From: Paenibacillus sp. MSJ-34
GTDB taxonomy: Bacteria > Bacillota > Bacilli > Paenibacillales > Paenibacillaceae
Assembly: GCF_018918005.1 (NCBI RefSeq)
Contig: NZ_JAHLPR010000011.1
Coordinates: forward strand, 57,064-121,063
Length of the DNA: 64,000 nt
Direction of reading: 5' to 3'
Of this stretch, positions 1 to 9,718 are shown one piece after another (position 1 is the stretch's first letter; each line of letters starts with the position of its first letter). Position numbers and translations under genes: made by a program. Under the pieces are notes generated by a model. The model did not search any database and was not told where the DNA came from. It saw only the letters and a program-made list of their open reading frames with translations.

Positions 1-365
1 GTACGGATCAAGCGGCGGAGCATCGATTTCTCCTCGATAATCTGCGCGTAATAGTCTACGTTCGCCGCCGTCGGCACCGCGTTGGCCAGCTTGGTTAGAT
101 AGGTGACGTTCCCGACATCCTCCAACTGCTGCTTGTCCCGCAGCTTGGTCGTCAACGTCACCAGATCGATCGGTTGATTCTCCTCGCCGAGTTGGACCAT
201 CGCTTCGAAGATCAGTTGATGCTCGGTCAAATAGAAGTCTTCGGAGCGAACGCGTTCCATCGCGGTAATCAGCGCTTCGGATTGCAGCAGCACCGCGCCG
301 AGCACCGCTTGCTCCGCCTCCAGGTTCTGCGGCGGAATGCGGTCGAAAAACTGGCCCTCGTTCAT
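1..365 (-). CDS. dnaB: Replicative DNA helicase DnaB, N-terminal part
   Basis: Only the first ~121 codons are present; the gene runs off the left edge. The reading from the ATG at 365 starts MNEGQFFDRIPPQNLEAEQA, the typical N-terminal domain of the hexameric replicative helicase (the QNLEAEQAVLG motif of DnaB/DnaC). The GGAGG ribosome binding site lies inside the last codons of rplI and only one base separates the two genes, so they are translated together. The ATPase domain is outside the window. Family assignment is secure; nothing can be said of the C-terminus. Confidence 0.93.
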   Translation of the reverse strand, partial: MNEGQFFDRIPPQNLEAEQAVLGAVLLQSEALITAMERVRSEDFYLTEHQLIFEAMVQLGEENQPIDLVTLTTKLRDKQQLEDVGNVTYLTKLANAVPTAANVDYYAQIIEEKSMLRRLIR

Positions 366-366
366 G

Positions 367-810
367 TTATTCCTCCACGACTTGAACCTTTAATGTTGCC
401 TTCACATCCGTATGCAGCTTCACCGGCACTTGCGTCACGCCAAGCGTGCGAATCGGTTCGCCGAGCTCGATTTTGCGTTTGTCCACTTTCATCTTTTGCC
501 CTTCCAGCGCTTCGGCAATCTGCTTGCTCGTAATCGCCCCGAACAACCGGCCGCCTTCCCCGGCTTTGGCCTTAATGACAACCGTCAGCTCGTTCAATGT
601 TTTCGCGAGCGCTTCGGCATCCGACTTTTCCTGCGCTTTTTTCTTCTGTTCGGATAGATTTTGCTGTTCCAGCGTCTTCATGTTCCCCTCGGACGCAATG
701 CGCGCATACCCGCGCGGGATCAAGAAATTTTGAGCGTATCCTTCCGATACGTCCTTCACTTCGCCTTTCTTGCCTTGGCCTTTCAAATCTTTAATAAAGA
801 TGACTTTCAT
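367..810 (-). CDS. rplI: 50S ribosomal protein L9
   Basis: A 147-residue protein beginning [20 protein letters not shown], the L9 signature. The small N-terminal RNA-binding domain spans about residues 1-50, then come the long connecting helix rich in Lys/Glu (about 50-75) and the C-terminal domain with [17 protein letters not shown]. It binds 23S rRNA and helps maintain reading frame. Length is normal for the family. Its start overlaps the end of gdpP by four bases (ATGA), and dnaB follows after one base, giving the conserved yybS-gdpP-rplI-dnaB order of Firmicutes. Confidence 0.97.
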   Translation of the reverse strand: MKVIFIKDLKGQGKKGEVKDVSEGYAQNFLIPRGYARIASEGNMKTLEQQNLSEQKKKAQEKSDAEALAKTLNELTVVIKAKAGEGGRLFGAITSKQIAEALEGQKMKVDKRKIELGEPIRTLGVTQVPVKLHTDVKATLKVQVVEE

Positions 811-2798
811 TCAGAAAACCCCTCTTCCGCATCAATTTCAGCCAAAATTTGCTTCAAGTTCGCTTCGGCCTCTTCCAACGTTCCTTCCAGTTGAGCCGCC
901 GCGTTCGTCAAATGTCCGCCTCCGCCCATCCGCTCCATAATGACCTGCACATTGATCTGCCCCAGCGACCGCGCGCTAATGCCGATCAGCCCGTCCGGAC
1001 GTTCCCCGATGACGAACGAGGCCGTCACATCGGTCATATTCAACAATGTATCAGCTACTTGAGCAATGAGCAACTGGGGGAATTTCCGCCCCGGTTCGGC
1101 GACGGCGAGCGCAATATGATTGTACAGCATTTTCGCATGCTTCATCACTTCCGCTTTCTGGATATACTCTTTCAAATCCTCTTTCAGCATTCGCTGAATG
1201 AGAATTGTGTCGGCACCGTTGCGCCGCAAGTATCCCGCCGCTTCAAACGTGCGCGAACCGGTTCGCAGGGAGAAGTTTTTCGTGTCGACGGTAATGCCCG
1301 CGAGCAGCGCCGTCGCTTCCAGCATATGAAACTGGACCCGGTCGTGAACATACTGCAGCAGTTCCGTCACCAGCTCGCATGTCGACGACGCATAAGGCTC
1401 CATATAGATAAGCACTGCGTCGTTAATGAACTCTTCGCCTCGGCGGTGATGATCGATGACGACTTTGCGGTTGCCATGCTGCAGCAGCTTCGGTTCGGCC
1501 ACCATCGACGCCTTATGCGTATCCACCACGACAACGAGCGTCTTCGGCGTCAACCGGTGCAGCGCCTGCTCCGGCGTAATAAACCGGTCCCATAGCGGCT
1601 TTACGCCCTGAATCTGCTCCATCATCCGGTCGATCGACGGATTAACGCCTTCGAATACGATCGAAGCGCCCACGCCGAACACTTCCGCCGCCTTCATGAC
1701 GCCGATCGCCGCGCCGACGGAATCCGTATCGGGCATCCGGTGCCCCATCACCAGCACCTGGTCGCTTTCCCTTACCAAATCGCGCAAAGCGTGGGCAATG
1801 ACGCGAACCCGGACGCGCGTCCGCTTCTCCACCGCATTCGACTTGCCTCCATAGAAGGACAGATGCTCGCCAACCTTGACCGCGACCTGATCGCCGCCCC
1901 GCCCGAGCGCGATATCCAGGCTCGTTTGCGCAAGCTGGCCGAGCTCGGCGAAATTGTCCTCCCCGCCGGCAATCCCGATGCTTAGCGTCATCGGCAGCTT
2001 ATTGTCCATCGTCAGCTCGCGCACTTCATCCAGGATGACGAACCGCGATTGCTCCAGGCGGCGCAGCGTTTCTTGATCGAGAATGATCAGATACCGGTCC
2101 GACGCCAGCCGTCTCAGGAACAAATTATAATCCTGCGCCCACTCGGTAATATGCGTCGTCACCCGCGCCAGCAGCATCGCCCGCTGCTGGTCGTCCATTC
2201 CTTGCGTCAGTTCTTCCAGGTTATCCATCATGACGATGCCGATGACTAACTTTTCCGCCTCGTACCTTTCGCGGAGACGGCTTAATTCCGTGATGTCCCG
2301 GAAATAGATGAGCCTCTCTCCGGGATTCACCAGCGTATGGTAAATGCGGTCGCCGATTTCGACTTCCACATACGGATCCTTCTCTTTCTCCTTGTCCCTA
2401 TCCTTTTCCTTCTCCTTGGACTGCAGCAAAGTCGGAAACCATTCCCCGAGCGGCGTGCCGACGAGCGACTCGCGCCCCAGCATTTTCGCCACATACGGAT
2501 TATGCCATTCGATCGTTTTATCGTCGCTGTACAAAATAATACCGAACGGCAATTCGCCGATCACTTCGTTTCCCACCCGTCTGATCCGGTAGGATAGCGT
2601 CGTAATGTAGTTGTGCAAGTCTTTGCGAAACGCCTTCTCCGCGGCCAGTATAAAATAACCGACAACGGCGGCGAGAATCGCGCCCGCTACCGCCAAAGGC
2701 CATGCAAAGAAGGCCAAGGCGATAATGAGCAGCAGCATGACCGCAAACGTCCAGATCACATGCAGGCCGTGCCAACGTTGCAATAAAAATTTAGGCAT
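807..2798 (-). CDS. gdpP: Cyclic-di-AMP phosphodiesterase GdpP (YybT)
   Basis: A 663-residue membrane enzyme that hydrolyses c-di-AMP to pApA and so lowers this wall- and potassium-related messenger. Two membrane segments lie at about 12-52, a PAS domain at about 80-170, and a degenerate GGDEF domain at about 180-305. The DHH/DHHA1 phosphodiesterase follows, with [10 protein letters not shown] (351-360), [18 protein letters not shown] and [12 protein letters not shown]. The PAS region holds an unusual run of alternating Lys, Glu and Asp at about 128-141. The ATG at 2798 has a GGGTGAG ribosome binding site. The gene lies between yybS and rplI in one operon. Confidence 0.95.
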   Translation of the reverse strand: MPKFLLQRWHGLHVIWTFAVMLLLIIALAFFAWPLAVAGAILAAVVGYFILAAEKAFRKDLHNYITTLSYRIRRVGNEVIGELPFGIILYSDDKTIEWHNPYVAKMLGRESLVGTPLGEWFPTLLQSKEKEKDRDKEKEKDPYVEVEIGDRIYHTLVNPGERLIYFRDITELSRLRERYEAEKLVIGIVMMDNLEELTQGMDDQQRAMLLARVTTHITEWAQDYNLFLRRLASDRYLIILDQETLRRLEQSRFVILDEVRELTMDNKLPMTLSIGIAGGEDNFAELGQLAQTSLDIALGRGGDQVAVKVGEHLSFYGGKSNAVEKRTRVRVRVIAHALRDLVRESDQVLVMGHRMPDTDSVGAAIGVMKAAEVFGVGASIVFEGVNPSIDRMMEQIQGVKPLWDRFITPEQALHRLTPKTLVVVVDTHKASMVAEPKLLQHGNRKVVIDHHRRGEEFINDAVLIYMEPYASSTCELVTELLQYVHDRVQFHMLEATALLAGITVDTKNFSLRTGSRTFEAAGYLRRNGADTILIQRMLKEDLKEYIQKAEVMKHAKMLYNHIALAVAEPGRKFPQLLIAQVADTLLNMTDVTASFVIGERPDGLIGISARSLGQINVQVIMERMGGGGHLTNAAAQLEGTLEEAEANLKQILAEIDAEEGFSE

Positions 2799-2809
2799 GT
2801 TATCTCACC

Positions 2810-3715
2810 CTACATCTTTGGTTTGACGAAGCTTTGGCGAAGCGGAAATGCGATATCCAATATGCCGATAATTCGCAGCGGCGGGAAAATATAGACGAGC
2901 AAAATAAATAGATACGGTATTGCCCTCGCCCATTTGCGCTCGCTTGCCACATAGAAGATGAAGCAAACGGTTTGCACCGAGAAAGCCAGCTGCAATAACG
3001 GGATCAAATTCGCCAATATAATCGTAAAGTAAGAGCTCTCGCTGTTTATGAGAAACATGTTTATGATAACGGCGACAAAATAGTACCAAACGAACGATTT
3101 CGGCAGCATCCATTCTTTTAGCGGTTTAAAAGCGGGGATGTTCGGCTGCCCCATGGCGGTAAGAATACGCCGGCCAATCGCATGCGTAACGGAGGCGAAA
3201 AACAAGGAACTGACGGTAAGCGCAAAAGGAACCAGTTGGGTAACGGCCTGGATCGCTTCCGGCGAAGGCTCGAGCATTTGAATTCCCGACGCTTCCATAA
3301 TTTGCAGACTGGCGCGTATGCTATCTGCAATAAACGTATTCAATTGAAAGTCCAAAAATGTCGATAGAATGAACAACAGCACCAAAGACTCCAGCAAAAT
3401 CGTGCAAGTCCCCGCCGCAAGCACCGTCAAGGCTTGAGATTTTCTCTTATACAAATGTCCGATCACGATCGCAGGAATCATCAAATAACATAAAAACAGA
3501 ATGGCGGCCGAACCGTATGCCCCCATAAGCAAAAAGGCGATCAAGGCGATAGCCGCGGCATGAATCGCAAAAGTCCTTACTTTCAATGTGGTATATAGAA
3601 CGACCAGCGGCACGATAGCGAAACTAACGGTGATAAGCTGCAGCGGCGTAAACAAAGAAAGTATCATTAATAATGCGGCAACGCTCCATGCGACTGATGT
3701 CCAGCGCGTTCTCAA
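2810..3715 (-). CDS. yybS: YybS-family integral membrane protein (DUF2232)
   Basis: A 301-residue, very hydrophobic protein with about seven or eight predicted membrane segments and no recognisable enzymatic motif. It matches the YybS/DUF2232 family by size, composition and position immediately upstream of gdpP. The chosen start is TTG at 3715, with GAGGTG eight bases upstream. It lies six bases after the MazG-like gene and eleven before gdpP, so one mRNA is likely. Its function is not established; the constant neighbourhood suggests a link to c-di-AMP signalling or sporulation, which is inference. Confidence 0.85.
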   Translation of the reverse strand: MRTRWTSVAWSVAALLMILSLFTPLQLITVSFAIVPLVVLYTTLKVRTFAIHAAAIALIAFLLMGAYGSAAILFLCYLMIPAIVIGHLYKRKSQALTVLAAGTCTILLESLVLLFILSTFLDFQLNTFIADSIRASLQIMEASGIQMLEPSPEAIQAVTQLVPFALTVSSLFFASVTHAIGRRILTAMGQPNIPAFKPLKEWMLPKSFVWYYFVAVIINMFLINSESSYFTIILANLIPLLQLAFSVQTVCFIFYVASERKWARAIPYLFILLVYIFPPLRIIGILDIAFPLRQSFVKPKM

Positions 3716-3721
3716 TTATGC

Positions 3722-4033
3722 TCACCTCTTACGTAAATGTTCTTCCAACGCGGAAATATCCTGATACCAGTCTTCGAGCTGATGCCCTTCCTGCTTGTGC
3801 TTCCTTAATTTCGCCAGGACGCTTTCATCCAGTTCCCGATAAGATACCCCCAGACGCCTGCCCAATATGTAGCTGCTGACGACGAGACTCGCCAAGCTGT
3901 CGACGACCCGTGTCGTGCTGCCTTCCCACAAAGATTTGAATAAACGGGAAACATGATCGAGCACTTCGGTTTTCAACCATTCGATCACTTTGGCGCGTTT
4001 GGCCAAATCCATTTCTCTTTCCATCTTTGTCAA
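3722..4033 (-). CDS. MazG-like family protein
   Basis: A 103-residue, all-alpha protein resembling the small MazG-like family found upstream of yybS in Bacillales. It carries only one helical unit, and the four-carboxylate metal site of true MazG pyrophosphatases is not evident, so nucleotide hydrolysis should not be assumed. The start chosen is TTG at 4033 (GAGAGG five bases upstream); an in-frame ATG at 4024 is possible but badly spaced. It is the first gene of the operon that continues through yybS, gdpP, rplI and dnaB, with a clear promoter just upstream. Confidence 0.75.
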   Translation of the reverse strand: MTKMEREMDLAKRAKVIEWLKTEVLDHVSRLFKSLWEGSTTRVVDSLASLVVSSYILGRRLGVSYRELDESVLAKLRKHKQEGHQLEDWYQDISALEEHLRKR

Positions 4034-4065
4034 GCGGACCTCTCCCTACAAAAAACTTATTTTCC

Positions 4066-4094
4066 ATTATAGCATAAGGAAATCCCTATGTCCC
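4066..4094 (-). promoter_or_regulatory. Sigma-A promoter of the mazG-like-yybS-gdpP-rplI-dnaB operon
   Basis: On the minus strand the -35 GGGACA (4089-4094) and the -10 TATAAT (4066-4071) are separated by 17 bases, with a TG before the -10 (extended -10). Transcription would start about 25 bases upstream of the TTG start of the first gene. The -10 is a perfect consensus; the -35 matches four of six positions. Confidence 0.65.
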
Positions 4095-4205
4095 GAACGG
4101 GTTGGGGGCAAAGTCCGATTCTTTTCGCCGTAGCGGCATGCGGCGCCGCTTGGAACGAATCGGCGGATGATGCCGTTGTCGCTCCCACGACGGCGCCTTC
4201 TGCAA

Positions 4206-6152
4206 TTACAGCATCTCCCGCAGTAACGTTACGGGAGCAAACGCTTCCTCGCCGATCGAGATCAGTTCGAACGACCGATCGCCAACCGACATCCGGTAAC
4301 CGCGCTCCAATATCAACTCGCCTTCCGGCGCCGGTGGCGGAACGGCGGGCGTTTCTTCCGGTTCGCCTTTCGCAGCCGTATATTGCCGGCTCTGCTTATC
4401 CCAAGCGATCGTATAGCCTTTCTGTTCCAACCAGCGAATATCGAAATAGCTTTGCCCGCGGTATTCCAACGTCGGCACGCTAAGCCCGTACCAATCGACC
4501 GCTGCGCCGGCCTCCTCGACGCGCACAAATTCGCTTTTGATTCCTATGCCCGGGCGAACGTCTTTATGCAGACTGCTGGGATCTTTCACCACTTGTCCGC
4601 CCACCAATACGTATTCGATGCCTTCCGACGGCAAATCGGGCTGCTCGACCGTAGAGCGGTCGCGGATCGTTTCGAAGTTGAACAGTACGATATCCGCGTC
4701 CGATCCGGGGGATAATCGCCCTTTATATTTCATCGCGGGCGCTTGTTTCTCGAGCCGCTGCGCCGGAAGCAGCGTCTGCTTGGCGATGGCGTCCATAAGC
4801 GTCATTACTTGTTGCTCGCGCACATACAGGCCGATCGTTCGCGCGAATGTCCCCGACGCGCGCGGATGATTATTATGGCCCGGTTCCAGAATGGCGTCGC
4901 TGCCGATCATCACATGCGGCGATCCGAAGGAATCGATAATATCCTGCTCCGGAATCGCGTATGCAACCGCCAATTTGCCCTCTTTGCGGTATTTCGCAAA
5001 CGACTCTTTCGTCAATCGTTCGCCCGTTCCGGCAATTTGCAAATCTTCGTAGGAGATGCGGAACCGTTCTTGCCAGCCTTCGTCAAACCGGGCCGAATTC
5101 AAATACGTTCCCCAATAATCGTACGGATACGTACAAGCCGTCATATCGAGCCCTTCGGCGATCGCCTTGTCCATCATCGCGAGCGATTGTTTCATGGAAA
5201 AAGTACCGCCCGTGCTGTTAATATGATCCACATGAACCGCCGCTCCCGTAGCGCGCGCATAACCGATCAGCTCGTTCATCGTGTCGATATTCGTGCCCGG
5301 CTCTTCCATATCCGAATACCTTCCGTGAAAATAAACGGGCACATTATATTGCTGCGCCACCTTCATTAGCGGAATGACTTCCTCGGCCGTAATGCCCGGC
5401 ACGTATTCCAGACTGAACGAAATGCCGAGCACGCCGTTCTCCAGCGCCTTCACCGCCATCTCTTTCAGCTTCTCGATTTGCTCCGGCGTCGCGCGGCTGT
5501 ACCTGCCGATCTTCAACGTATTGCGCGCTTCCGTATAGAAGAAGGAGGCGCCGAAGTTAACCGGCGGGCGTTCACCCTCGTAATGCCTGTACCACGCGAC
5601 CGGCGTCGACGTGCCCCCGTGCATCGCAATATTCGTCGTGACGCCGTCGGCAATTTTATTCCATACCCCAAGCGGATTCGGATCGTAAGACAAATTGTCA
5701 ATGAACCCGGGGGACACGATGAGTCCGCTCGCGTCAATCAACTTCCGGCCTTCGATCGGTTGGGACGTGACCGCCTCGATCTTCCCGCCGACGATTCCGA
5801 CATTCAACCCTTCCCGGTCCGTTTGCGTTTCCGGATCGATGACTCGTCCGTTGCGAATGACGAGATCGTACGTTTGATTCACATCGCCGGTATCGGGCAT
5901 GCCGGCCGGTTCATCCGCGACGGGCGAAGACGGCTCCACCTTCGTCCCCTCGCCTTCCGTGCTTAGCTTCGCCGTCGTCCGCGCCGCAACCCTGTCGCTC
6001 GTTTCGACATTCCCTTCTCCGTTCGTACGGGTATTATTGTGCGTGAATGCCCAATACGCTATACCGCCCAGTAGAAGCACGGAAACGATCGCCGCAAGCC
6101 ATACGGCCGGCCTCCTGCTTTTTTTCCGTGTAAAACGACCTTGTCTTTGCAT
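4206..6152 (-). CDS. Membrane-anchored amidohydrolase of the N-acyl-D-amino-acid deacylase type, atypical metal site
   Basis: A 648-residue protein: short basic N-terminus, one membrane segment (about residues 15-40), a Thr/Glu-rich linker, then an amidohydrolase fold starting at DLVIRNGRVIDPETQ and resembling D-aminoacylase. C-terminal to it are two stretches (WYGLSVPTLEYRGQSYFDIR and a later one) that look like the stalk/copper-amine-oxidase-N domains common in exported Bacillales proteins. The first metal motif, normally PGFID-x-HxH, reads PGFIDNLSYDP, so both histidines are missing. Later residues corresponding to His220, His250 and Asp366 of D-aminoacylase seem kept (YFHGR, VDHIN, IGSDAI). 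The start is ATG 6152 with GGGAGG six bases upstream. It probably acts outside the membrane; substrate and even activity are uncertain. Confidence 0.75.
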   Translation of the reverse strand: MQRQGRFTRKKSRRPAVWLAAIVSVLLLGGIAYWAFTHNNTRTNGEGNVETSDRVAARTTAKLSTEGEGTKVEPSSPVADEPAGMPDTGDVNQTYDLVIRNGRVIDPETQTDREGLNVGIVGGKIEAVTSQPIEGRKLIDASGLIVSPGFIDNLSYDPNPLGVWNKIADGVTTNIAMHGGTSTPVAWYRHYEGERPPVNFGASFFYTEARNTLKIGRYSRATPEQIEKLKEMAVKALENGVLGISFSLEYVPGITAEEVIPLMKVAQQYNVPVYFHGRYSDMEEPGTNIDTMNELIGYARATGAAVHVDHINSTGGTFSMKQSLAMMDKAIAEGLDMTACTYPYDYWGTYLNSARFDEGWQERFRISYEDLQIAGTGERLTKESFAKYRKEGKLAVAYAIPEQDIIDSFGSPHVMIGSDAILEPGHNNHPRASGTFARTIGLYVREQQVMTLMDAIAKQTLLPAQRLEKQAPAMKYKGRLSPGSDADIVLFNFETIRDRSTVEQPDLPSEGIEYVLVGGQVVKDPSSLHKDVRPGIGIKSEFVRVEEAGAAVDWYGLSVPTLEYRGQSYFDIRWLEQKGYTIAWDKQSRQYTAAKGEPEETPAVPPPAPEGELILERGYRMSVGDRSFELISIGEEAFAPVTLLREML

Positions 6153-6261
6153 ATAACCTCCCAATGGGTAAAGTAGCAACATTTTCCATATGGTATAGAT
6201 TCATTATATCGCATAAACCGGGGACAAGGTCAAATATCCGGAGGTTGCAGAAAAAGAAAGA

Positions 6262-6286
6262 GAAAACCGCATCTGCATCGATGCGG
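6262..6286 (-). terminator. Rho-independent terminator downstream of the CBS gene
   Basis: The inverted repeat CCGCATC (6267-6273) / GATGCGG (6280-6286) with a six-base loop is followed on the minus strand by TTTTCTCTTTC. It lies 22 bases past the stop of the CBS-domain gene. Confidence 0.7.
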
Positions 6287-6307
6287 CTTCCGCTGCCGGG
6301 CGGATAT

Positions 6308-6733
6308 TCAGCCCGATTTTCTTGAGTTGGCAAATACGATTTGTTCGCAATACTCGATAATATGGCTGCGCCGTACGATGCCGATAAACCGGTTCATATC
6401 GTCGACGACCGGGACGAAATTTTGCACTTTGGCCAGCTTGATCAAGTCGTCCATATTGGCATCAATGCGCACAGGCTCGTTTCTCATATTTAACGGCACG
6501 TCTTGCAGTAAGAACTTGGAGGCATTTTCAAATGTAATCTTACCGTTCGAATTTTTCATATGCCACAGAAGATCGCCTTCCGTCACCGTCCCGACGTATT
6601 CGCCGGCATCGTTAATGATCGGCACAGCCGTAAACCTGTGATACTCCATACGTTCCAACGTCTGCCGCAACGTGCTGTCCAACGTTAGACATATGACCTC
6701 TTGTTTCGGAAGCAAGAAAAAAGCGATGTTCAT
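6308..6733 (-). CDS. Two-CBS-domain protein
   Basis: A 141-residue protein made almost only of a tandem CBS pair: about residues 5-60 (TLRQTLERMEYHRFTAVPII, then GTVTEGDLLWHM) and 75-135 (NMDDLIKLAKVQNFVPVV, then GIVRRSHII). Such stand-alone modules usually sense adenosyl nucleotides. There is no DNA-binding or enzyme domain attached. The start ATG 6733 is preceded by GGGAGG. It follows the LCP gene on the same strand by 31 bases and ends before a terminator, so the two may share an mRNA. The partner or ligand cannot be told from sequence. Confidence 0.85.
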   Translation of the reverse strand: MNIAFFLLPKQEVICLTLDSTLRQTLERMEYHRFTAVPIINDAGEYVGTVTEGDLLWHMKNSNGKITFENASKFLLQDVPLNMRNEPVRIDANMDDLIKLAKVQNFVPVVDDMNRFIGIVRRSHIIEYCEQIVFANSRKSG

Positions 6734-6764
6734 CCGTTCATCCTCCCGCCATGACGCTTTTTCG

Positions 6765-7727
6765 TTACGCTTTCGGAAGCATCAGGTCTTGCGACGATAC
6801 ATTCGGATCCATCCAATTGGCGATCAGCTCCTGAATGTATTGCACATCGTCTTCATCCGGCATGTAATACCAGACGCCGCGAGTCATTCCGCCTTCCCCG
6901 CGAAGCGTGTAGTTATATACGTTGTAACCTGTATGCTTATAAAATTTCTTCGCGATCTCAATCATATCCTTCGGAGGAATGTCGGTTTTGAAATTATCCC
7001 CCATCGACTCGATCAATTCCGGAATTTTCGTCACTTGATCCAGTCCCGTCATTCGATCCATGACCGCTTTCAGAAAAATCATATTGCGGCTTGCGCGGTT
7101 GATATGATCGTCTTCGCGATAGCGGACGAAATAAAGAGCTTCCTGACCGGAATATAGCGGTTTGCCGGCTTTGACCGTAAATTTCTCGTGGCCGGCCCCT
7201 TTATTGACGATATCTTCCTCGATCGGCAGCTTAATGCCGCCAAGCGCGTCCACCAATTCCTTAAATCCTTCGAAATTGACCGTCGCATAATGGTCCACCG
7301 GATATCCGACCAGCTTCTCCACCGAGTTGATGCTCATTTGTGCGCCGCCGTAAGCGAAAGCGTGATTAATTTTGTCCATTTTGTCTTTGCCGACAATTTC
7401 GGCATACGTATCCCGCGGAATGGAGATCATAAGCACTTTCCCCGCTTCCGGACGAACGACCGTATAAATAATCGTGTCGGAGCGCCCTCGCTCGTTGCCG
7501 CGTGCGTCGGTTCCCAGCAACAGCGTGGAGAAAGGCCCGATCTTCGGTTCCTTCTTCTCATTTTCTTGTCCTTCGATCGGTTGGAAAGAATTTTCAAGTT
7601 TTTTCTCAACCTGATTGGATAAAAATATATCAAAAGCTAATACAGCCAGTTCTTTACGGAATAAATATCCCCCAGCTCCCAGCAAAACAACAACCAGAAG
7701 TATAATATATAATTTCTTGTTTTTCAT
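6765..7727 (-). CDS. LytR-CpsA-Psr (LCP) family cell-wall glycopolymer ligase
   Basis: A 320-residue protein with a short cytoplasmic tail, one membrane segment (about residues 5-25) and an extracellular LCP domain: TLLLGTDARGNERGRSDTIIY, SIPRDTYAEI, KINHAFAYGG and VRYREDDHINRASRN, all carrying the Arg/Asp residues that bind the pyrophosphate lipid. LCP enzymes transfer teichoic or teichuronic-type polymers from undecaprenyl pyrophosphate to peptidoglycan. The start is ATG 7727 (MKNKKLYI) because GGAAGG lies five bases upstream; an upstream in-frame ATG at 7775 has no such site. A possible extended -10 (TGGTACAAT) is at 7752-7760. Confidence 0.92.
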   Translation of the reverse strand: MKNKKLYIILLVVVLLGAGGYLFRKELAVLAFDIFLSNQVEKKLENSFQPIEGQENEKKEPKIGPFSTLLLGTDARGNERGRSDTIIYTVVRPEAGKVLMISIPRDTYAEIVGKDKMDKINHAFAYGGAQMSINSVEKLVGYPVDHYATVNFEGFKELVDALGGIKLPIEEDIVNKGAGHEKFTVKAGKPLYSGQEALYFVRYREDDHINRASRNMIFLKAVMDRMTGLDQVTKIPELIESMGDNFKTDIPPKDMIEIAKKFYKHTGYNVYNYTLRGEGGMTRGVWYYMPDEDDVQYIQELIANWMDPNVSSQDLMLPKA

Positions 7728-8037
7728 GTTGGCCTTCCCTTTTTTCTTTTTATTGTACCATAGAATCGACGGCATTTATTTTAGTCGGTTGATGGGTACA
7801 ATGCTAAATAAAGGTCGCAATCCACCTCCCTCTACATCTATATGCCGCAACGTTTGCCAGCATTTCATCGATTTCGTTTATTGCGACAATGATTCCTCTC
7901 ATCTCTATTATATATGCAATCTCCCTTCCATTTCAAAATTGCTAGTCTTGTCCCTTACCTGGCCGCATGAAATTTCCAATAACGCAAATATCCCGCCGCG
8001 CCTTAACAGCGTGACGGGATGTAGCTTCATTGCCGTA
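7728..8037. other. Intergenic region, no gene seen
   Basis: About 300 bases between the LCP gene and the oxidase operon. It holds the probable LCP promoter near 7752-7760. Next to the end of the oxidase gene an imperfect inverted repeat (ATCCCG..CGC / GCG..CGGGAT, about 7990-8020) may end the oxidase transcript, but it lacks a good T-run. No credible reading frame was found. Confidence 0.6.
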
Positions 8038-9681
8038 TTACCACGTTTGATATCCGGGCGACCCCGGTATGGAGCCGCCAAACATATCCAGCACCGGCAC
8101 GGTATACGCGACCAGGATGAGCACGACGACGATGCCGACCCATAAGCTCCAGCGCTCCAGCACTTTCGGCGTTTCGGCCGCCGTATCCAGCGGTTCGCCG
8201 ATCGGATATTCCGTTTCTCCCTTCGGCGATGTCATGAGCGCGACAATATTATAAACGAGAAGCAAAATACCGACGAACAAAATGACGCCGCCGATCGCCA
8301 TCACCATTTGGTACGGATCCCAAGCGGAAGCCGCCGCGCTGTCATAGTACGCCGTTGTCGCGGTGCGGCGAGGCGAGCCCAGCAATCCGATCCAATGCAT
8401 GGAGCCTGACATGAACAGCATGCCGAAGCACCAAATCACGGTCTGTACGATACCGAGACGATGCAGCTTCAGCGTCAGCGTTCTGCCGGTCACGACCGGG
8501 ATGAGCCAGTATATAATGCCGAAGAAGGTTAATGCGACCGACGTAGCGACCGTCAGATGGAAATGGCCTGTGACGAACATCGTATTGTGAACGACCGCGT
8601 TCATCTGATTGCTCGCATTAATGATGCCGCCCGCGCCGGCCGGAATAAACAGCAGCATCCCCATAAACGGCGCGAAGAATCGGACGTCTTTCCATGGCAG
8701 CATTTTGAACCAGCCGAACAGCCCCTTCGCTCCTTTCGACCGGCCGTAAATCTCGAACGTGGCGAACATCGAGAACGCCGTCATAAGCGACGGTACGATG
8801 ACCATGAAAGTCAGAATGACTTGGAGATATTTCCAGAACGGAGAAATCCCCGGCTCCATCAATTGATGGTGGAACCCGACCGGAATCGAGAACAAAACGA
8901 ACAGTACGAAAGACAATCGGGCTAACGCGTCGCTGTAGATTTTCGCCCCGATCACTTTCGGGATGACGACGTACCAGCAAATATAGGCCGGCATGAGCCA
9001 GAAATAAACGAGCGGATGGCCAAAATACCAGAACAGCGTCCGGCTCAGCAGCACGTTGACCGTTTCAACCCATCCGAACGACCATGGAATAAGCTGCACG
9101 ACGACTTCAACGGCTACGCCGAGCGTCGCAATTTGCCACAGCAGCATCGTAGCGACCGTCATAAATGCGAATAGCGGTGAAATTTTCCCTTTGTTGCGTT
9201 TGCGCCAAAACCGGTAATTGACGAATATGCCGAAGCCCGACAGCCAGCTTCCGACGACGACCAAGGCGAGCGCGATATAGAAATAAGGCGACGCCTTCAT
9301 CGGCGCGTAGAATGTATATAGCACCGAGGCTTTATTCAGCAGAATGCAAATCACGCCTACGACGGTTCCAAGGGACATCAGTACGAACCCGCTCCAGCCG
9401 AGCCTGCGGGCCAGCGGAACGAGCGACCCGCCCAGCGTGGCCGATATTCCGGAATAGAGAAATCCGATAATAAAAAATGTTGTAAAGACGAGCGCCATCA
9501 ATACGCCGTGCGCCGTAAGCAACTGGTAATACCCGATTCCGGCCGGCAACGTCAAGCCCGCTCCGCGCACCAGACCTTGCAGCATGCCGGCGATGCCTCC
9601 CGCCAGCAGCGCCCCGAAAGCGAATAGGATATGCGCCAGCACCAAGCTCCCGTCTCTCGGATCGAATCGCTTCTCTTTCAT
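8038..9681 (-). CDS. cbaA: ba3-type cytochrome c oxidase subunit I
   Basis: A 547-residue polytopic haem-copper oxidase subunit with about 13 membrane segments. The pattern matches the ba3 (B-family) enzymes: LTAHGVLMALVFT with a haem-ligand His near the N-terminus, WYFGHPLVYFWLMPAY with the Cu-B His and Tyr, VGFHHQL with two Cu-B His, and NTMFVTGHFHLTVATS with the two haem-ligand His. It reduces oxygen to water in the cytoplasmic membrane. Start ATG 9681 has GGGAGGG six bases upstream; the in-frame ATG at 9705 has its GAGG too close. It is the last gene of a three-gene operon with subunits IIa and II. Confidence 0.95.
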   Translation of the reverse strand: MKEKRFDPRDGSLVLAHILFAFGALLAGGIAGMLQGLVRGAGLTLPAGIGYYQLLTAHGVLMALVFTTFFIIGFLYSGISATLGGSLVPLARRLGWSGFVLMSLGTVVGVICILLNKASVLYTFYAPMKASPYFYIALALVVVGSWLSGFGIFVNYRFWRKRNKGKISPLFAFMTVATMLLWQIATLGVAVEVVVQLIPWSFGWVETVNVLLSRTLFWYFGHPLVYFWLMPAYICWYVVIPKVIGAKIYSDALARLSFVLFVLFSIPVGFHHQLMEPGISPFWKYLQVILTFMVIVPSLMTAFSMFATFEIYGRSKGAKGLFGWFKMLPWKDVRFFAPFMGMLLFIPAGAGGIINASNQMNAVVHNTMFVTGHFHLTVATSVALTFFGIIYWLIPVVTGRTLTLKLHRLGIVQTVIWCFGMLFMSGSMHWIGLLGSPRRTATTAYYDSAAASAWDPYQMVMAIGGVILFVGILLLVYNIVALMTSPKGETEYPIGEPLDTAAETPKVLERWSLWVGIVVVLILVAYTVPVLDMFGGSIPGSPGYQTW

Positions 9682-9718
9682 CGAAAACCCTCCCACATTG
9701 TTCATCCTCTCGTTTCGG

